The notes beneath the pieces are model-generated. The model did not search any database, had not been told where the DNA came from, and saw nothing but the letters and a program-made list of their open reading frames with translations. A stretch of 53,384 bases of DNA from Clostridiales bacterium (lineage in GTDB: Bacteria > Bacillota > Clostridia > Lachnospirales > Lachnospiraceae), in NCBI GenBank assembly GCA_012520815.1, contig JAAYNM010000060.1, positions 1 through 53,384 on the forward strand, read 5' to 3'. Made by a program: the position numbers and the translations under genes. This document shows positions 1 through 8,233 of this stretch, in pieces (the first letter of the stretch is position 1; each line of letters begins with the position of its first letter).

Positions 1-92
1 TGTTTTGTCACTTTAATTATACCAAACAAAGAGTCTGGATTCCTTATATTTTGGGCATTTTTTGAAAGTTGTTTATTGTAAAACTGATAAAA

Positions 93-118
93 TCCGCAGT
101 TGTGGATAAAACTGCGGA
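93..118. other. Hairpin with DnaA-box-like loop
   Basis: A perfect 9-bp inverted repeat (TCCGCAGTT at 93-101, AACTGCGGA at 110-118) encloses an 8-nt loop. The sequence TGTGGATAA at 101-109, reverse complement of the DnaA-box consensus TTATCCACA, sits across the loop. No U-run follows on the + strand; a short T-run would follow on the - strand, so it may be a terminator for a gene outside the window. Its function is unknown and a single DnaA-like 9-mer can be chance. Confidence 0.3.
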
Positions 119-137
119 AACTCAAGATTTATAAATA

Positions 138-166
138 TTGACATGAAAATCTTTCTGTGCTAAACT
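138..166 (+). promoter_or_regulatory. Sigma-A-type promoter of the pheST leader
   Basis: TTGACA at 138-143 is followed by a 17-bp spacer and TAAACT at 161-166. This predicts a transcript start near 173, just ahead of the T-box leader. Confidence 0.75.
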
Positions 167-172
167 TACAGA

Positions 173-419
173 AGTTTTATATTAAAAGGCTATGAAAGTG
201 CACAGTAGATGTATATATTCTTTTAAAGAGAACGGAAGTCATAGGCTGAAAACTTCCTAAGGTTCATATATATATTGAAATTCACACTGGAGCTTCATCT
301 TTGAAAGGTAGTAGAAGATGACGTTGTACGCGTTAAGTATTTGAGAGCCTGTAGAACAGGAAAACGGGTGGTACCGCGGATATGCTTCGTCCCAATTATA
401 TTGGGATGGAGCTTTTTTT
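173..419 (+). ncRNA. T-box leader, tRNA-Phe specific (upstream of pheST)
   Basis: This is an untranslated leader that binds uncharged tRNA and antiterminates transcription. The hallmark T-box sequence GGGTGGTACCGCGG occupies 366-379. Stem I is closed by AGTG (197-200) with CACT (285-288) and has an inner GGAAGT/ACTTCC helix at 235-240/252-257. In the specifier loop a TTC triplet at 281-283 followed by A reads as a Phe codon, matching the downstream synthetase genes. The segment CGTCCC can pair either with the T-box region (antiterminator) or in the terminator at 384-412. Family assignment is secure; helix details were folded by eye. Confidence 0.93.
384..419 (+). terminator. Regulated terminator of the T-box leader
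   Basis: GCTTCGTCCCAA (384-395) pairs with TTGGGATGGAGC (401-412) over a short AT loop, with two G-U wobbles, followed by a run of T. It is mutually exclusive with the antiterminator formed by the T-box sequence. Confidence 0.88.
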
Positions 420-527
420 ATGTAAATAGCTACCAGTATGTAAATAATTTTACACATATAAAATAGCTTTGCATACAAAATAATGCGTCGGCGGTACAAA
501 TTGTAAAAAAGAAAGGATATTACAATT

Positions 528-1547
528 ATGAAAGAGAAGTTGCAGAAAATCAGAGAGGAAGCAATTGAGAAGATCCAAAGTTCAGATAACCTTGATAAGT
601 TAAATGAAATCAAAGTTGCTGTTCTTGGAAAAAAAGGCGAGCTAACTGAAGTTCTTAAGGGAATGAAAGACGTTGCAGCAGAGGATAGACCAAAGGTTGG
701 ACAGTTAGTGAATGAAACTAGAGTGGCTATCGAAGAAAAAATGGAGGAGATGCGAAAACGTCTTGCAGATGTTGCAAGAGAGCAGAAACTCAAAAATGAA
801 GTAATCGATGTTACCCTGCCTTCAAAGAAAAACTTTGTGGGACATCGCCACCCTAATACAATTGCATTAGAAGAACTCTATAGAATATTTGTTGGTATGG
901 GCTATGAAGTAGTTGAAGGTCCAGAAGTTGAATATGATTACTACAATTTTGAAGCATTGAATATACCTGCAAATCATCCAGCGAAGGATGAACAGGATAC
1001 ATTTTATATTAATGAAAATATAGTTCTTAGAACACAGACATCACCTGTACAGGTTAGAGAAATGGAAAAAGGCAAGCTTCCAATTCGAATGTTGGCACCA
1101 GGTAGAGTTTTTAGATCTGACGAAGTGGATGCAACCCATTCACCATCATTCCATCAGGTAGAGGGTCTGGTTATTGACAAGAACATTACATTTGCAGATC
1201 TTAAGGGAACATTAGCTGAATTTGCCAAGGAATTGTTTGGAGAGGATACAAAGGTTAAGTTTAGACCACATCACTTCCCATTCACAGAGCCAAGTGCTGA
1301 GATGGATGTGTCATGTTTTAAATGTGGTGGCAAGGGATGTAGAATGTGTAAAGGTTCTGGATGGATTGAAATATTAGGATGTGGTATGGTTCATCCTAGA
1401 GTATTTACAATGAGCGGTATTGATCCAGATGAATATACAGGTTTCGCATTTGGTATTGGTCTTGAGAGAATTTCTCTTTTGAAATACGAAATAGACGATA
1501 TGCGCCTATTATATGAAAATGATACAAGATTTTTAAAACAGTTTTAG
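528..1547 (+). CDS. pheS: Phenylalanine--tRNA ligase alpha subunit
   Basis: This is the catalytic subunit of the cytosolic alpha2-beta2 enzyme that charges tRNA-Phe. The 339 residues match the usual bacterial length. An N-terminal coiled-coil arm (about residues 1-90) is followed by the class II synthetase core. Motif 2 is seen as FRSDEVDATHSPSFHQVEGL, and the Cys-rich segment CFKCGGKGCRMCKGSGW precedes the typical GCGMVHP. The GIGLERI motif 3 is near the end. The ATG is preceded by GAAAGG inside the loop of an 8-bp inverted repeat (AATTGTAA 499-506, TTACAATT 520-527), which could modulate initiation. It lies 30 nt ahead of pheT and is expected to be controlled by the T-box. Confidence 0.98.
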   Translation: MKEKLQKIREEAIEKIQSSDNLDKLNEIKVAVLGKKGELTEVLKGMKDVAAEDRPKVGQLVNETRVAIEEKMEEMRKRLADVAREQKLKNEVIDVTLPSKKNFVGHRHPNTIALEELYRIFVGMGYEVVEGPEVEYDYYNFEALNIPANHPAKDEQDTFYINENIVLRTQTSPVQVREMEKGKLPIRMLAPGRVFRSDEVDATHSPSFHQVEGLVIDKNITFADLKGTLAEFAKELFGEDTKVKFRPHHFPFTEPSAEMDVSCFKCGGKGCRMCKGSGWIEILGCGMVHPRVFTMSGIDPDEYTGFAFGIGLERISLLKYEIDDMRLLYENDTRFLKQF

Positions 1548-1577
1548 TTTGAAAATATAGAAAGGTAGGATTTTGAT

Positions 1578-3995
1578 ATGAATACTCCAATGTCTTGGAT
1601 TAAAGCATATGTACCTGAACTTGAATGTACTGATCAGGAATATACAGATGCAATGACTCTTTCAGGTACAAAAGTAGAAGGATTTGAAAGATTAGATGAA
1701 AATTTAGATAAAATAGTAGTAGGACAGATAGTAAAAATAGAGAAACATCCAGATGCCGATAAGCTTATTGTTTGTCAGGTTAATATTGGCACTGAAACTA
1801 TACAAATTGTTACTGGTGCACAAAATGTTTTTGAGGGTGCTATAGTTCCAGTTGTATTAGATGGTGGTAGAGTAGCTACAGATCACGACAGTAATAAGGT
1901 TGCTGGTGGTACAAAAATCAAGAAGGGAAAACTTAGAGGCATAGAATCTAATGGAATGATGTGTTCAATAGAAGAACTCGGTTCAACTAGAGATTTTTAT
2001 CCAGAAGCTCCAGAGGACGGAATATATATCTTCCCAGAAGGAACTACTATTGGTGCTAATGCTGTAGAAGTATTAGGACTTAATGATGTTGTATTCGAAT
2101 ACGAAATCACATCAAATAGAGTAGATTGCTTCGGTGTTATTGGTATAGCAAGAGAGGCCGCAGCGACATTTAGAAAACCATTAGTATTACCGGAAGTTAA
2201 GGCTACGGGAAATAATGAAAATGCTAGTGATTACATTAGTATAGATGTTCAGGATGCAAAACTTTGTCCAAGATACTGCGCTAGAGTAGTAAAAAATGTT
2301 AAGATTGGACCATCACCTGAATGGATGCAAAGAAGACTTGCAGCATGTGGAATTAGACCAATTAACAACCTTGTAGATATTACAAATTATGTTATGGAAG
2401 AATACGGTCAGCCAATGCATGCTTATGATTTAAGCACTATAAAAGGTAATAAAATTGTAGTTAGACGTGCAAATGAAGGGGAAAAGTTCACAACTCTTGA
2501 TGGACAGGAGAGAACTTTAGATGAAAATATTCTTATGATTTGCAATGCCGAAGAACCTGTATGTATAGCAGGTATCATGGGCGGCGAAAATTCAAAGATT
2601 ACAGATGATGTTAAAGATGTATTATTGGAAGCTGCTTGTTTTGATGGAACAAATATTAGATTATCATCAAAGAGACTTGGACTTAGAACAGATTCATCTA
2701 GTAAGTTTGAAAAGGGTCTAGATCCAAACAATGCTTCTGCTGCAGTTGACAGAGCTTGTCAGTTGATTAGCGAATTGGGTGTAGGTGAAGTAGTCAGTGG
2801 ATTGGTTGATGACTATAAGACAGTAAAAGAACAAAGAAGAATTAAATTTGAGCCACAAAAGTACAATTCACTTTTAGGAACAGATATCTCAGTTGAAGAA
2901 ATGCTTTCTTATTTTAAAAGACTTGAGCTTGAATATGATGAGACTAACAATGAACTTGTTATTCCAACATTTAGACAAGACCTTGAGTGTAGTGCAGATA
3001 TTGCAGAAGAAGTTGCAAGATTTTTCGGCTATGATAAAATCCCCGTTTCACTTCCAAGTGGAGAGGCAACTACAGGTAAGTTGAGCTATAAGATGAGAAT
3101 TGAAGATGTTGCTAAAGATATCGCTGAATTCTGCGGATTTTCCCAGGCTATGACCTACTCATTTGAAAGTCCTAAGGTTTTTGATAAATTATTAATTCCT
3201 TCGGATTCAAAACTTAGAGAAACAGTAAACATTTTAAACCCACTAGGAGAAGATTTTAGTATAATGAGAACTACTTCTTTGAATGGTATGCTTACATCAC
3301 TCGCAACGAATTATAATAGAAGAAATAAAGAAGCTAGACTATATGAATTGGCAAATGTATATGTACCAAAACAGCTTCCACTTACAGAATTACCTGATGA
3401 AAGAATGACTTTCACATTGGGAATGTATGGAGATGGCGACTTCTTTACTATGAAGGGTGTTGTCGAGGAATTCTTTGAAAAAGTTGGAATGAAACGTAAA
3501 ACAGAATATGATAATAAATCAGGCAAACCATTCCTCCATCCTGGTAGACAGGCAAATATTGTTTACGATGGTAAAGTAGTTGGATATTTAGGTGAAATTC
3601 ATCCAACAGTTCTTGATAACTACGATATTGGAGATAGAGCATATGTTGCAGTTATTGATATGCCAGAGATTATTTCAGATACATCATTCGATAGAAGATA
3701 TGAAGGAATTGCAAAATACCCTGCAGTATCAAGAGATTTAAGTATGATTATGTCTAAAGAGATACTTGTTGGTGATGTAGAGAAGATTTTTGAGAAACGT
3801 GGCGGAAAGCTTCTTGAAAGTTATAAATTATTTGATGTCTACGAAGGTGCACAGATTAAATCAGGATATAAATCTGTAGCATATTCATTATCATTCAGAC
3901 ACAAAGAGAGAACTCTTGAAGATAAAGATATTACAGAAATTATGGAAAAGATACTTGCTGATCTTAAGGAAATGGATATTGAACTTAGAGCATAG
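1578..3995 (+). CDS. pheT: Phenylalanine--tRNA ligase beta subunit
   Basis: This is the large partner of PheS, providing tRNA binding and editing of mischarged Tyr-tRNA-Phe. At 805 residues it is full length for the family. The order is an EMAP/OB-type tRNA-binding domain (about 40-150), the B3/B4 editing domain, the B5 domain, a catalytic-like core, and a C-terminal ferredoxin-fold anticodon-binding domain (about 710-805, containing FDVYEG and SLSFRHKERTLED). RBS AAAGGTAGGA lies 7 nt before the ATG. It is co-transcribed with pheS and followed 20 nt later by ychF. Confidence 0.98.
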   Translation: MNTPMSWIKAYVPELECTDQEYTDAMTLSGTKVEGFERLDENLDKIVVGQIVKIEKHPDADKLIVCQVNIGTETIQIVTGAQNVFEGAIVPVVLDGGRVATDHDSNKVAGGTKIKKGKLRGIESNGMMCSIEELGSTRDFYPEAPEDGIYIFPEGTTIGANAVEVLGLNDVVFEYEITSNRVDCFGVIGIAREAAATFRKPLVLPEVKATGNNENASDYISIDVQDAKLCPRYCARVVKNVKIGPSPEWMQRRLAACGIRPINNLVDITNYVMEEYGQPMHAYDLSTIKGNKIVVRRANEGEKFTTLDGQERTLDENILMICNAEEPVCIAGIMGGENSKITDDVKDVLLEAACFDGTNIRLSSKRLGLRTDSSSKFEKGLDPNNASAAVDRACQLISELGVGEVVSGLVDDYKTVKEQRRIKFEPQKYNSLLGTDISVEEMLSYFKRLELEYDETNNELVIPTFRQDLECSADIAEEVARFFGYDKIPVSLPSGEATTGKLSYKMRIEDVAKDIAEFCGFSQAMTYSFESPKVFDKLLIPSDSKLRETVNILNPLGEDFSIMRTTSLNGMLTSLATNYNRRNKEARLYELANVYVPKQLPLTELPDERMTFTLGMYGDGDFFTMKGVVEEFFEKVGMKRKTEYDNKSGKPFLHPGRQANIVYDGKVVGYLGEIHPTVLDNYDIGDRAYVAVIDMPEIISDTSFDRRYEGIAKYPAVSRDLSMIMSKEILVGDVEKIFEKRGGKLLESYKLFDVYEGAQIKSGYKSVAYSLSFRHKERTLEDKDITEIMEKILADLKEMDIELRA

Positions 3996-4015
3996 TTATC
4001 GGAAGGAGAAATTTT

Positions 4016-5113
4016 ATGAAATTAGGAATTGTTGGATTACCAAACGTTGGTAAAAGTACATTATTTAATTCCTTAACAAAGGCTGGTGCTGAATCAGCAA
4101 ATTATCCATTCTGTACGATTGATCCTAATGTAGGAGTGGTTGCTGTTCCAGATGAAAGACTTAATAAACTGGCGCAGTTATATGATTCAGATAAGGTTAC
4201 ACCAGCAGTTATTGAATTTGTTGATATAGCAGGACTTGTAAAGGGTGCTTCAAAAGGTGAAGGCCTTGGTAATCAATTCTTGTCAAATATTCGAGAGGTT
4301 GATGCGATTGTTCATGTAGTTAGATGTTTTGAAGATACAAACATTATCCATGTGGATGGCAGCATTTCTCCTATTAGAGATATTGAAACAATCAATTTAG
4401 AATTGATATTTTCAGACGTAGAAATACTTGATAGAAGAATTTCTAAGGTTACAAGAGGTGCTAATAACGATAAGACTTTAGCTAAGGAATTAGCACTTTT
4501 AAATAGCATTAAGGCTCATTTAGAATCAGGAAAACTTGCAAAAAGTTATGAGACTGATGATGAAGATGAACTTGGATGGATTAAAGAATATAATCTGTTG
4601 ACAAATAAACCAGTTATATTCGCAGCAAATGTTAAAGAAGATGACTTAGCAGATGATGGAGCAGCCAATGAAAATGTTGCAAAAGTTAGAGAATTTGCAG
4701 CAAATGAAGGATGCGAAGTATTTGTTGTTTGTGCCCAAATCGAGCAAGAGATTTCTGAACTTGATGATGACGAAAAGGCAATGTTCCTAGAAGAACTAGG
4801 CTTAAAGGAATCAGGTTTAGATAAACTTATAAAGGCTAGTTACTCATTACTAGGTCTGATTAGTTACTTAACAGCTGGAAAACAGGAAACAAGAGCCTGG
4901 ACAATAACAAAAGGTACAAAAGCTCCAGGAGCAGCTGGAAAAATCCATAGTGATTTTGAACGTGGCTTCATTCGTGCAGAAGTAGTTAATTATCAGGATT
5001 TACTTGATTGTGGCGGAACTACGGTTGCAAAAGAAAAGGGTCTTGTAGGCATCGAAGGTAAAGAATATGTTGTTAAAGACGGGGATGTAATACTCTTCAG
5101 ATTTAACGTATAG
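4016..5113 (+). CDS. ychF: Redox-regulated ribosome-associated ATPase YchF (Obg family)
   Basis: The P-loop is GLPNVGKSTLFN at the N terminus, the switch region reads VDIAGLVKGASKGEGLGNQFL, and a C-terminal TGS-like domain ends in VKDGDVILFRFNV. The length of 365 residues is normal. The family binds the ribosome and, unusually for Obg-related proteins, prefers ATP; this is family knowledge and was not tested here. RBS GGAAGGAG is well placed. It sits in the pheS-pheT-ychF-lgt run with short gaps, consistent with one transcription unit. Confidence 0.96.
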   Translation: MKLGIVGLPNVGKSTLFNSLTKAGAESANYPFCTIDPNVGVVAVPDERLNKLAQLYDSDKVTPAVIEFVDIAGLVKGASKGEGLGNQFLSNIREVDAIVHVVRCFEDTNIIHVDGSISPIRDIETINLELIFSDVEILDRRISKVTRGANNDKTLAKELALLNSIKAHLESGKLAKSYETDDEDELGWIKEYNLLTNKPVIFAANVKEDDLADDGAANENVAKVREFAANEGCEVFVVCAQIEQEISELDDDEKAMFLEELGLKESGLDKLIKASYSLLGLISYLTAGKQETRAWTITKGTKAPGAAGKIHSDFERGFIRAEVVNYQDLLDCGGTTVAKEKGLVGIEGKEYVVKDGDVILFRFNV

Positions 5114-5126
5114 ATGGAGGTATATT

Positions 5127-6032
5127 ATGCTTTCGGATGTAAGTATTAGTTTTCCTAATTTAGGAATAGAGATAGAAAACCTTCACAAAACATTTTCTGT
5201 ATTCGGCATTGACATTGCTTACTATGGACTTATTATTGGCATTGGAATGCTTCTTGCGATAGTCTTTTGTTTTAGAGAGGCAAAAATCACAGGACAAGTA
5301 GTGGATAATTACCTAGATATTGCATTGTTTGGTATTATATTTGCCATTGTTGGTGCAAGAATATACTATGTCGTTTTTGAATGGGATAGATATAAAGACA
5401 ATATTATGAGCGTATTTAATATACGTCAAGGTGGGCTTGCAATATACGGAGGAATCATCGGCGGAGTTCTTGCTGGATACATTGTATGTAGAGTTAAAAA
5501 GATTAATTTTTGGCAAGTGGGCGATACAGCTTGCTTAGGATTGCTTATTGGACAGATTATTGGAAGATGGGGCAATTTTATAAACAGAGAGGCATTTGGC
5601 GGTGATAGTAATGGTCTATTTGCGATGAGAATTAATGTTGATGATATTTATGCTAATGTTTCAGTACCAAATGGTGTAAGCTATATTGATGAAGCACATC
5701 AGTTTATTCAAGTTCAACCTACGTTTCTATATGAATCGTTTCTTAATTTGATGTTGTTTATACTTATTTTGATATTTAGAAGAAAGAAAAAATATCATGG
5801 AGAAGTATTTTTGTGGTACTTCTGTGGCTATGGTGTAATCAGATTCTTTATAGAAGGAATGAGAACAGATCAACTTATAATATCAGGAATAAACCTTCCG
5901 GCTTCACAACTTTTATCAGCAGTATTGGTAATTGTGTGTGGAGGAATTTTAATTGCAAACAGAGTAATGCTACAAAAGAAGCAAAAAACTGTATTCTCTT
6001 TTTTAAAAGTTGGAGAATGGAAAAATAAATAA
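5127..6032 (+). CDS. lgt: Prolipoprotein diacylglyceryl transferase
   Basis: This integral membrane enzyme transfers diacylglycerol from phosphatidylglycerol to the lipobox Cys of prelipoproteins. Several hydrophobic segments are visible. The family signature appears as GRWGNFINREAFGG near residues 146-159, and the conserved IYGGIIGG stretch precedes it. The 301 residues are typical, and the C terminus is a basic tail (KKQKTVFSFLKVGEWKNK). GGAGG lies 6 nt before the ATG. It is the last gene before a strong terminator, 13 nt after ychF. Confidence 0.96.
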   Translation: MLSDVSISFPNLGIEIENLHKTFSVFGIDIAYYGLIIGIGMLLAIVFCFREAKITGQVVDNYLDIALFGIIFAIVGARIYYVVFEWDRYKDNIMSVFNIRQGGLAIYGGIIGGVLAGYIVCRVKKINFWQVGDTACLGLLIGQIIGRWGNFINREAFGGDSNGLFAMRINVDDIYANVSVPNGVSYIDEAHQFIQVQPTFLYESFLNLMLFILILIFRRKKKYHGEVFLWYFCGYGVIRFFIEGMRTDQLIISGINLPASQLLSAVLVIVCGGILIANRVMLQKKQKTVFSFLKVGEWKNK

Positions 6033-6060
6033 ACACTAAATGTAGTTATTAAAAAAGTAT

Positions 6061-6107
6061 AAACCCCAAGATATGCGATGGCAAATCTTGGGGTTTATTT
6101 TTTTTGC
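6061..6107 (+). terminator. Rho-independent terminator after lgt
   Basis: The stem is AAACCCCAAGAT (6061-6072) with ATCTTGGGGTTT (6085-6096), perfect over 12 bp, followed by a T-rich run. It separates the pheST-ychF-lgt unit from the division cluster. Confidence 0.92.
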
Positions 6108-6124
6108 AAAAAAGTAAAAAAACC

Positions 6125-6153
6125 TTGATTTTACAGCGCATTTGAAGTAATAT
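6125..6153 (+). promoter_or_regulatory. Promoter of the mraZ/dcw cluster
   Basis: TTGATT at 6125-6130, a 17-bp spacer and TAATAT at 6148-6153 form a sigma-A-like promoter. The predicted start, about 6160, lies at the first MraZ-type box. Confidence 0.55.
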
Positions 6154-6161
6154 TATCTAAG

Positions 6162-6208
6162 AAGTGGTAGAAAGTGGATGTTTATGGATGGAAAGTGGTA
6201 CGAAGTGG
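6162..6208 (+). promoter_or_regulatory. MraZ-type operator: phased AAGTGG boxes
   Basis: Four exact copies of AAGTGG begin at 6162, 6172, 6193 and 6203. A degenerate copy with only the TGG core falls at about 6182, giving a near-helical 10-11 bp period. MraZ proteins are known to bind direct repeats with a GTGG/TGGG core in front of their own gene, so autoregulation of the cluster is likely. The boxes lie just downstream of the best promoter and would block its transcript start. Confidence 0.75.
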
Positions 6209-6270
6209 TAGATTTATATCTAAAAAGTTCCTAAACCCATTCATAACATAACGAAAAGAAGGTGTTACTA

Positions 6271-6702
6271 ATGTTCATGAGTGAATACAATCATTCAATC
6301 GATGCTAAAGGACGTGTTATTGTCCCTGTGAAGTTTCGTGAGGCATTGGGCGATGAGTTTGTTGTAACTCAAGGGCTTGATGGCTGTTTATTTGTGTTTC
6401 CTAATGAAGAATGGGGCAACTTCGAAGAAAAACTTAAGTCACTTCCAATGTCAAATAAAGATGCCAGAAAGTTTGTACGTTTCTTCTTGGCTGGAGCCGC
6501 TACGGTAGAAGTGGACAAGCAAGGAAGAATCTTATTACCATCCGTTCTTAGAGAATTTGCAGCATTAGAAAAAGACGTTGTCTTAGTAGGTGTTGGCAGC
6601 CGCGTTGAAATTTGGGACAAGGCTAGATGGGATGAAAGCACAAGCTTTGAAGATATGGATGAGATTGCTGAAAACATGTCCGATTTAGGAATAACAATTT
6701 AA
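6271..6702 (+). CDS. mraZ: Transcriptional regulator MraZ
   Basis: This is a DNA-binding protein of the AbrB-like double-psi fold and the usual first gene of the division and cell wall cluster, whose transcription it represses. The chosen start ([19 protein letters not shown]) gives 143 residues, the normal length, with AGAAGG spaced well. A GTG three codons upstream overlaps that RBS and is rejected. The two SpoVT/AbrB-like repeats are visible as [19 protein letters not shown] and [19 protein letters not shown]. The phased AAGTGG boxes upstream are its probable target. Confidence 0.95.
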   Translation: MFMSEYNHSIDAKGRVIVPVKFREALGDEFVVTQGLDGCLFVFPNEEWGNFEEKLKSLPMSNKDARKFVRFFLAGAATVEVDKQGRILLPSVLREFAALEKDVVLVGVGSRVEIWDKARWDESTSFEDMDEIAENMSDLGITI

Positions 6703-6713
6703 GGTGGGAGAAT

Positions 6714-7664
6714 ATGGAATTTAATCATAAATCAGTATTGTTAGAAGAAACAATAGATAGTCTTAATATAAAACCTAATGGAATTTATGTGGACGGAACA
6801 CTAGGCGGGGCAGGACATGCATCGGTAGTGTGCAGCAAACTATCTGAAAATGGAAGATTTATTGGTATTGATCAAGATAATGATGCACTTAGTGAAGCAA
6901 GAAATAGACTTGCACCTTTTGCGGAAAAAATACAGGTAGACATTGTAAAGAGCAATTATTGTGAAATCGGACGAGTTCTAAAGGAACTTGGAGTTGAAAA
7001 AGTTGATGGAATATTACTTGATATCGGAGTTAGTTCTTATCAAATAGATACAGCACAACGTGGATTTACATACAAGGAGGAGAGTGCTCCTTTAGATATG
7101 AGAATGGATCAATCGAATCCATTTACAGCAAAAGATATAGTTAATGATTATAGTGAGATGGAACTCTTTAGAATAATCAGAGACTATGGAGAAGATAAAT
7201 TTGCAAAAAATATTGCCAAACATATTGTAGCGGCTAGAGCGATTAAGCCTATAGAAACAACAGGCGAGCTAATAGAAATCATTAAAGCAGCAATACCAGC
7301 TAAGATTAGGGCTAAGGGAGGTCATCCGGCAAAGAAGACATTCCAGGCAATAAGAATTGAACTTAATAAAGAATTGGAAGTTCTTGAAGATTCTATTGAT
7401 ACTATGATTGATTTGTTGAACGAAGGCGGAAGGCTTTCTATAATAACATTCCATTCACTAGAAGACAGAATTGTAAAGAATAAATTTAAAAATAACGCAG
7501 ATCCATGTACATGCCCAAGAAACTTTCCGGTATGTGTATGTGGCAACAAGTCAAAAGGAATAGTAGTGACAAGTAAGCCGATTATTCCAGACGAAAGGGA
7601 AATAATAGAAAATAAGCGTTCAAAAAGTTCTAAACTCAGAGTATTTGAAAAGAGAACCTCTTAG
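6714..7664 (+). CDS. rsmH: 16S rRNA (cytosine(1402)-N(4))-methyltransferase
   Basis: RsmH (MraW) methylates N4 of C1402 in the P-site of 16S rRNA using SAM. The SAM-binding motif is seen as [12 protein letters not shown] (about residues 25-36), followed by GIDQDNDAL, and [12 protein letters not shown] marks the catalytic core. The 316 residues match the family, and the C-terminal [15 protein letters not shown] is typical. RBS GGTGGGAG precedes the ATG, 11 nt after mraZ, in the conserved mraZ-rsmH order. Confidence 0.97.
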   Translation: MEFNHKSVLLEETIDSLNIKPNGIYVDGTLGGAGHASVVCSKLSENGRFIGIDQDNDALSEARNRLAPFAEKIQVDIVKSNYCEIGRVLKELGVEKVDGILLDIGVSSYQIDTAQRGFTYKEESAPLDMRMDQSNPFTAKDIVNDYSEMELFRIIRDYGEDKFAKNIAKHIVAARAIKPIETTGELIEIIKAAIPAKIRAKGGHPAKKTFQAIRIELNKELEVLEDSIDTMIDLLNEGGRLSIITFHSLEDRIVKNKFKNNADPCTCPRNFPVCVCGNKSKGIVVTSKPIIPDEREIIENKRSKSSKLRVFEKRTS

Positions 7665-7693
7665 GAAGGCTATTTCAGGGAAGGAAGAAAAGT

Positions 7694-8218
7694 ATGGAAA
7701 AGAAAATGATGAACAGACAATTGAATAGGGAAAGAAATTACGTGATTGATGGAAATGTAGTAAGAAATGCTGAAGTCGCTCCTAAGCGAACACCTAAAAC
7801 TCCTGTTAGAAGGGAACTTACACCTGCACAGAAGAGAGAGGTAAGAAGGGAAAACAGACAGCACAGAGTATCATATAGGGAAAATGAAAATGCTTTTACA
7901 ATGAGCGTTCCGTATGTTATATTTTTAACTGTAGCAGTTGTTTGCGTTGTATGTTTATGTATCAAGTTTCTAGAGATTAACTCAGAGATTTCAGCTGTGA
8001 AGGGTAATATTTCTGGATTAGAAGATAATATTGATGCACTTGCGGCTCAGAATGATTCATTAGATTACGAGATTAATGCTTATGTGGATGTAGAGTATAT
8101 CCAAAAAGTTGCCAAAGAAGAATTAGGTATGGTGAATGCATGTGAGGAACAAATAAGAACATATAAAAGCACTGATAGTGAATTTATGCAACAGTATGGA
8201 GATATACCAAAAAACTAA
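7694..8218 (+). CDS. ftsL: FtsL-like septal protein
   Basis: This is a bitopic membrane protein placed between rsmH and the division PBP, the standard position of ftsL. A long basic cytoplasmic region (residues 1-69, rich in R and K) is followed by one transmembrane segment (about 70-93) and a short extracellular coiled coil (about 95-135, SAVKGNISGLEDNIDALAAQN). The DivIC/FtsB-like YIQKVAKEELGMV pattern follows. FtsL forms a trimer with FtsB/DivIC and FtsQ/DivIB to activate FtsW and the PBP. Primary sequence is poorly conserved, so the name rests on topology and synteny. RBS GGAAGGAAG is good. Confidence 0.8.
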   Translation: MEKKMMNRQLNRERNYVIDGNVVRNAEVAPKRTPKTPVRRELTPAQKREVRRENRQHRVSYRENENAFTMSVPYVIFLTVAVVCVVCLCIKFLEINSEISAVKGNISGLEDNIDALAAQNDSLDYEINAYVDVEYIQKVAKEELGMVNACEEQIRTYKSTDSEFMQQYGDIPKN

Positions 8219-8233
8219 TTAACAGGTGTAATT

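Noticed and set aside
257-793. Open frame of 178 codons on the - strand across the T-box leader and pheS start
   Set aside because: It is antisense to a well-defined riboswitch and synthetase, has no RBS and no recognisable protein features.
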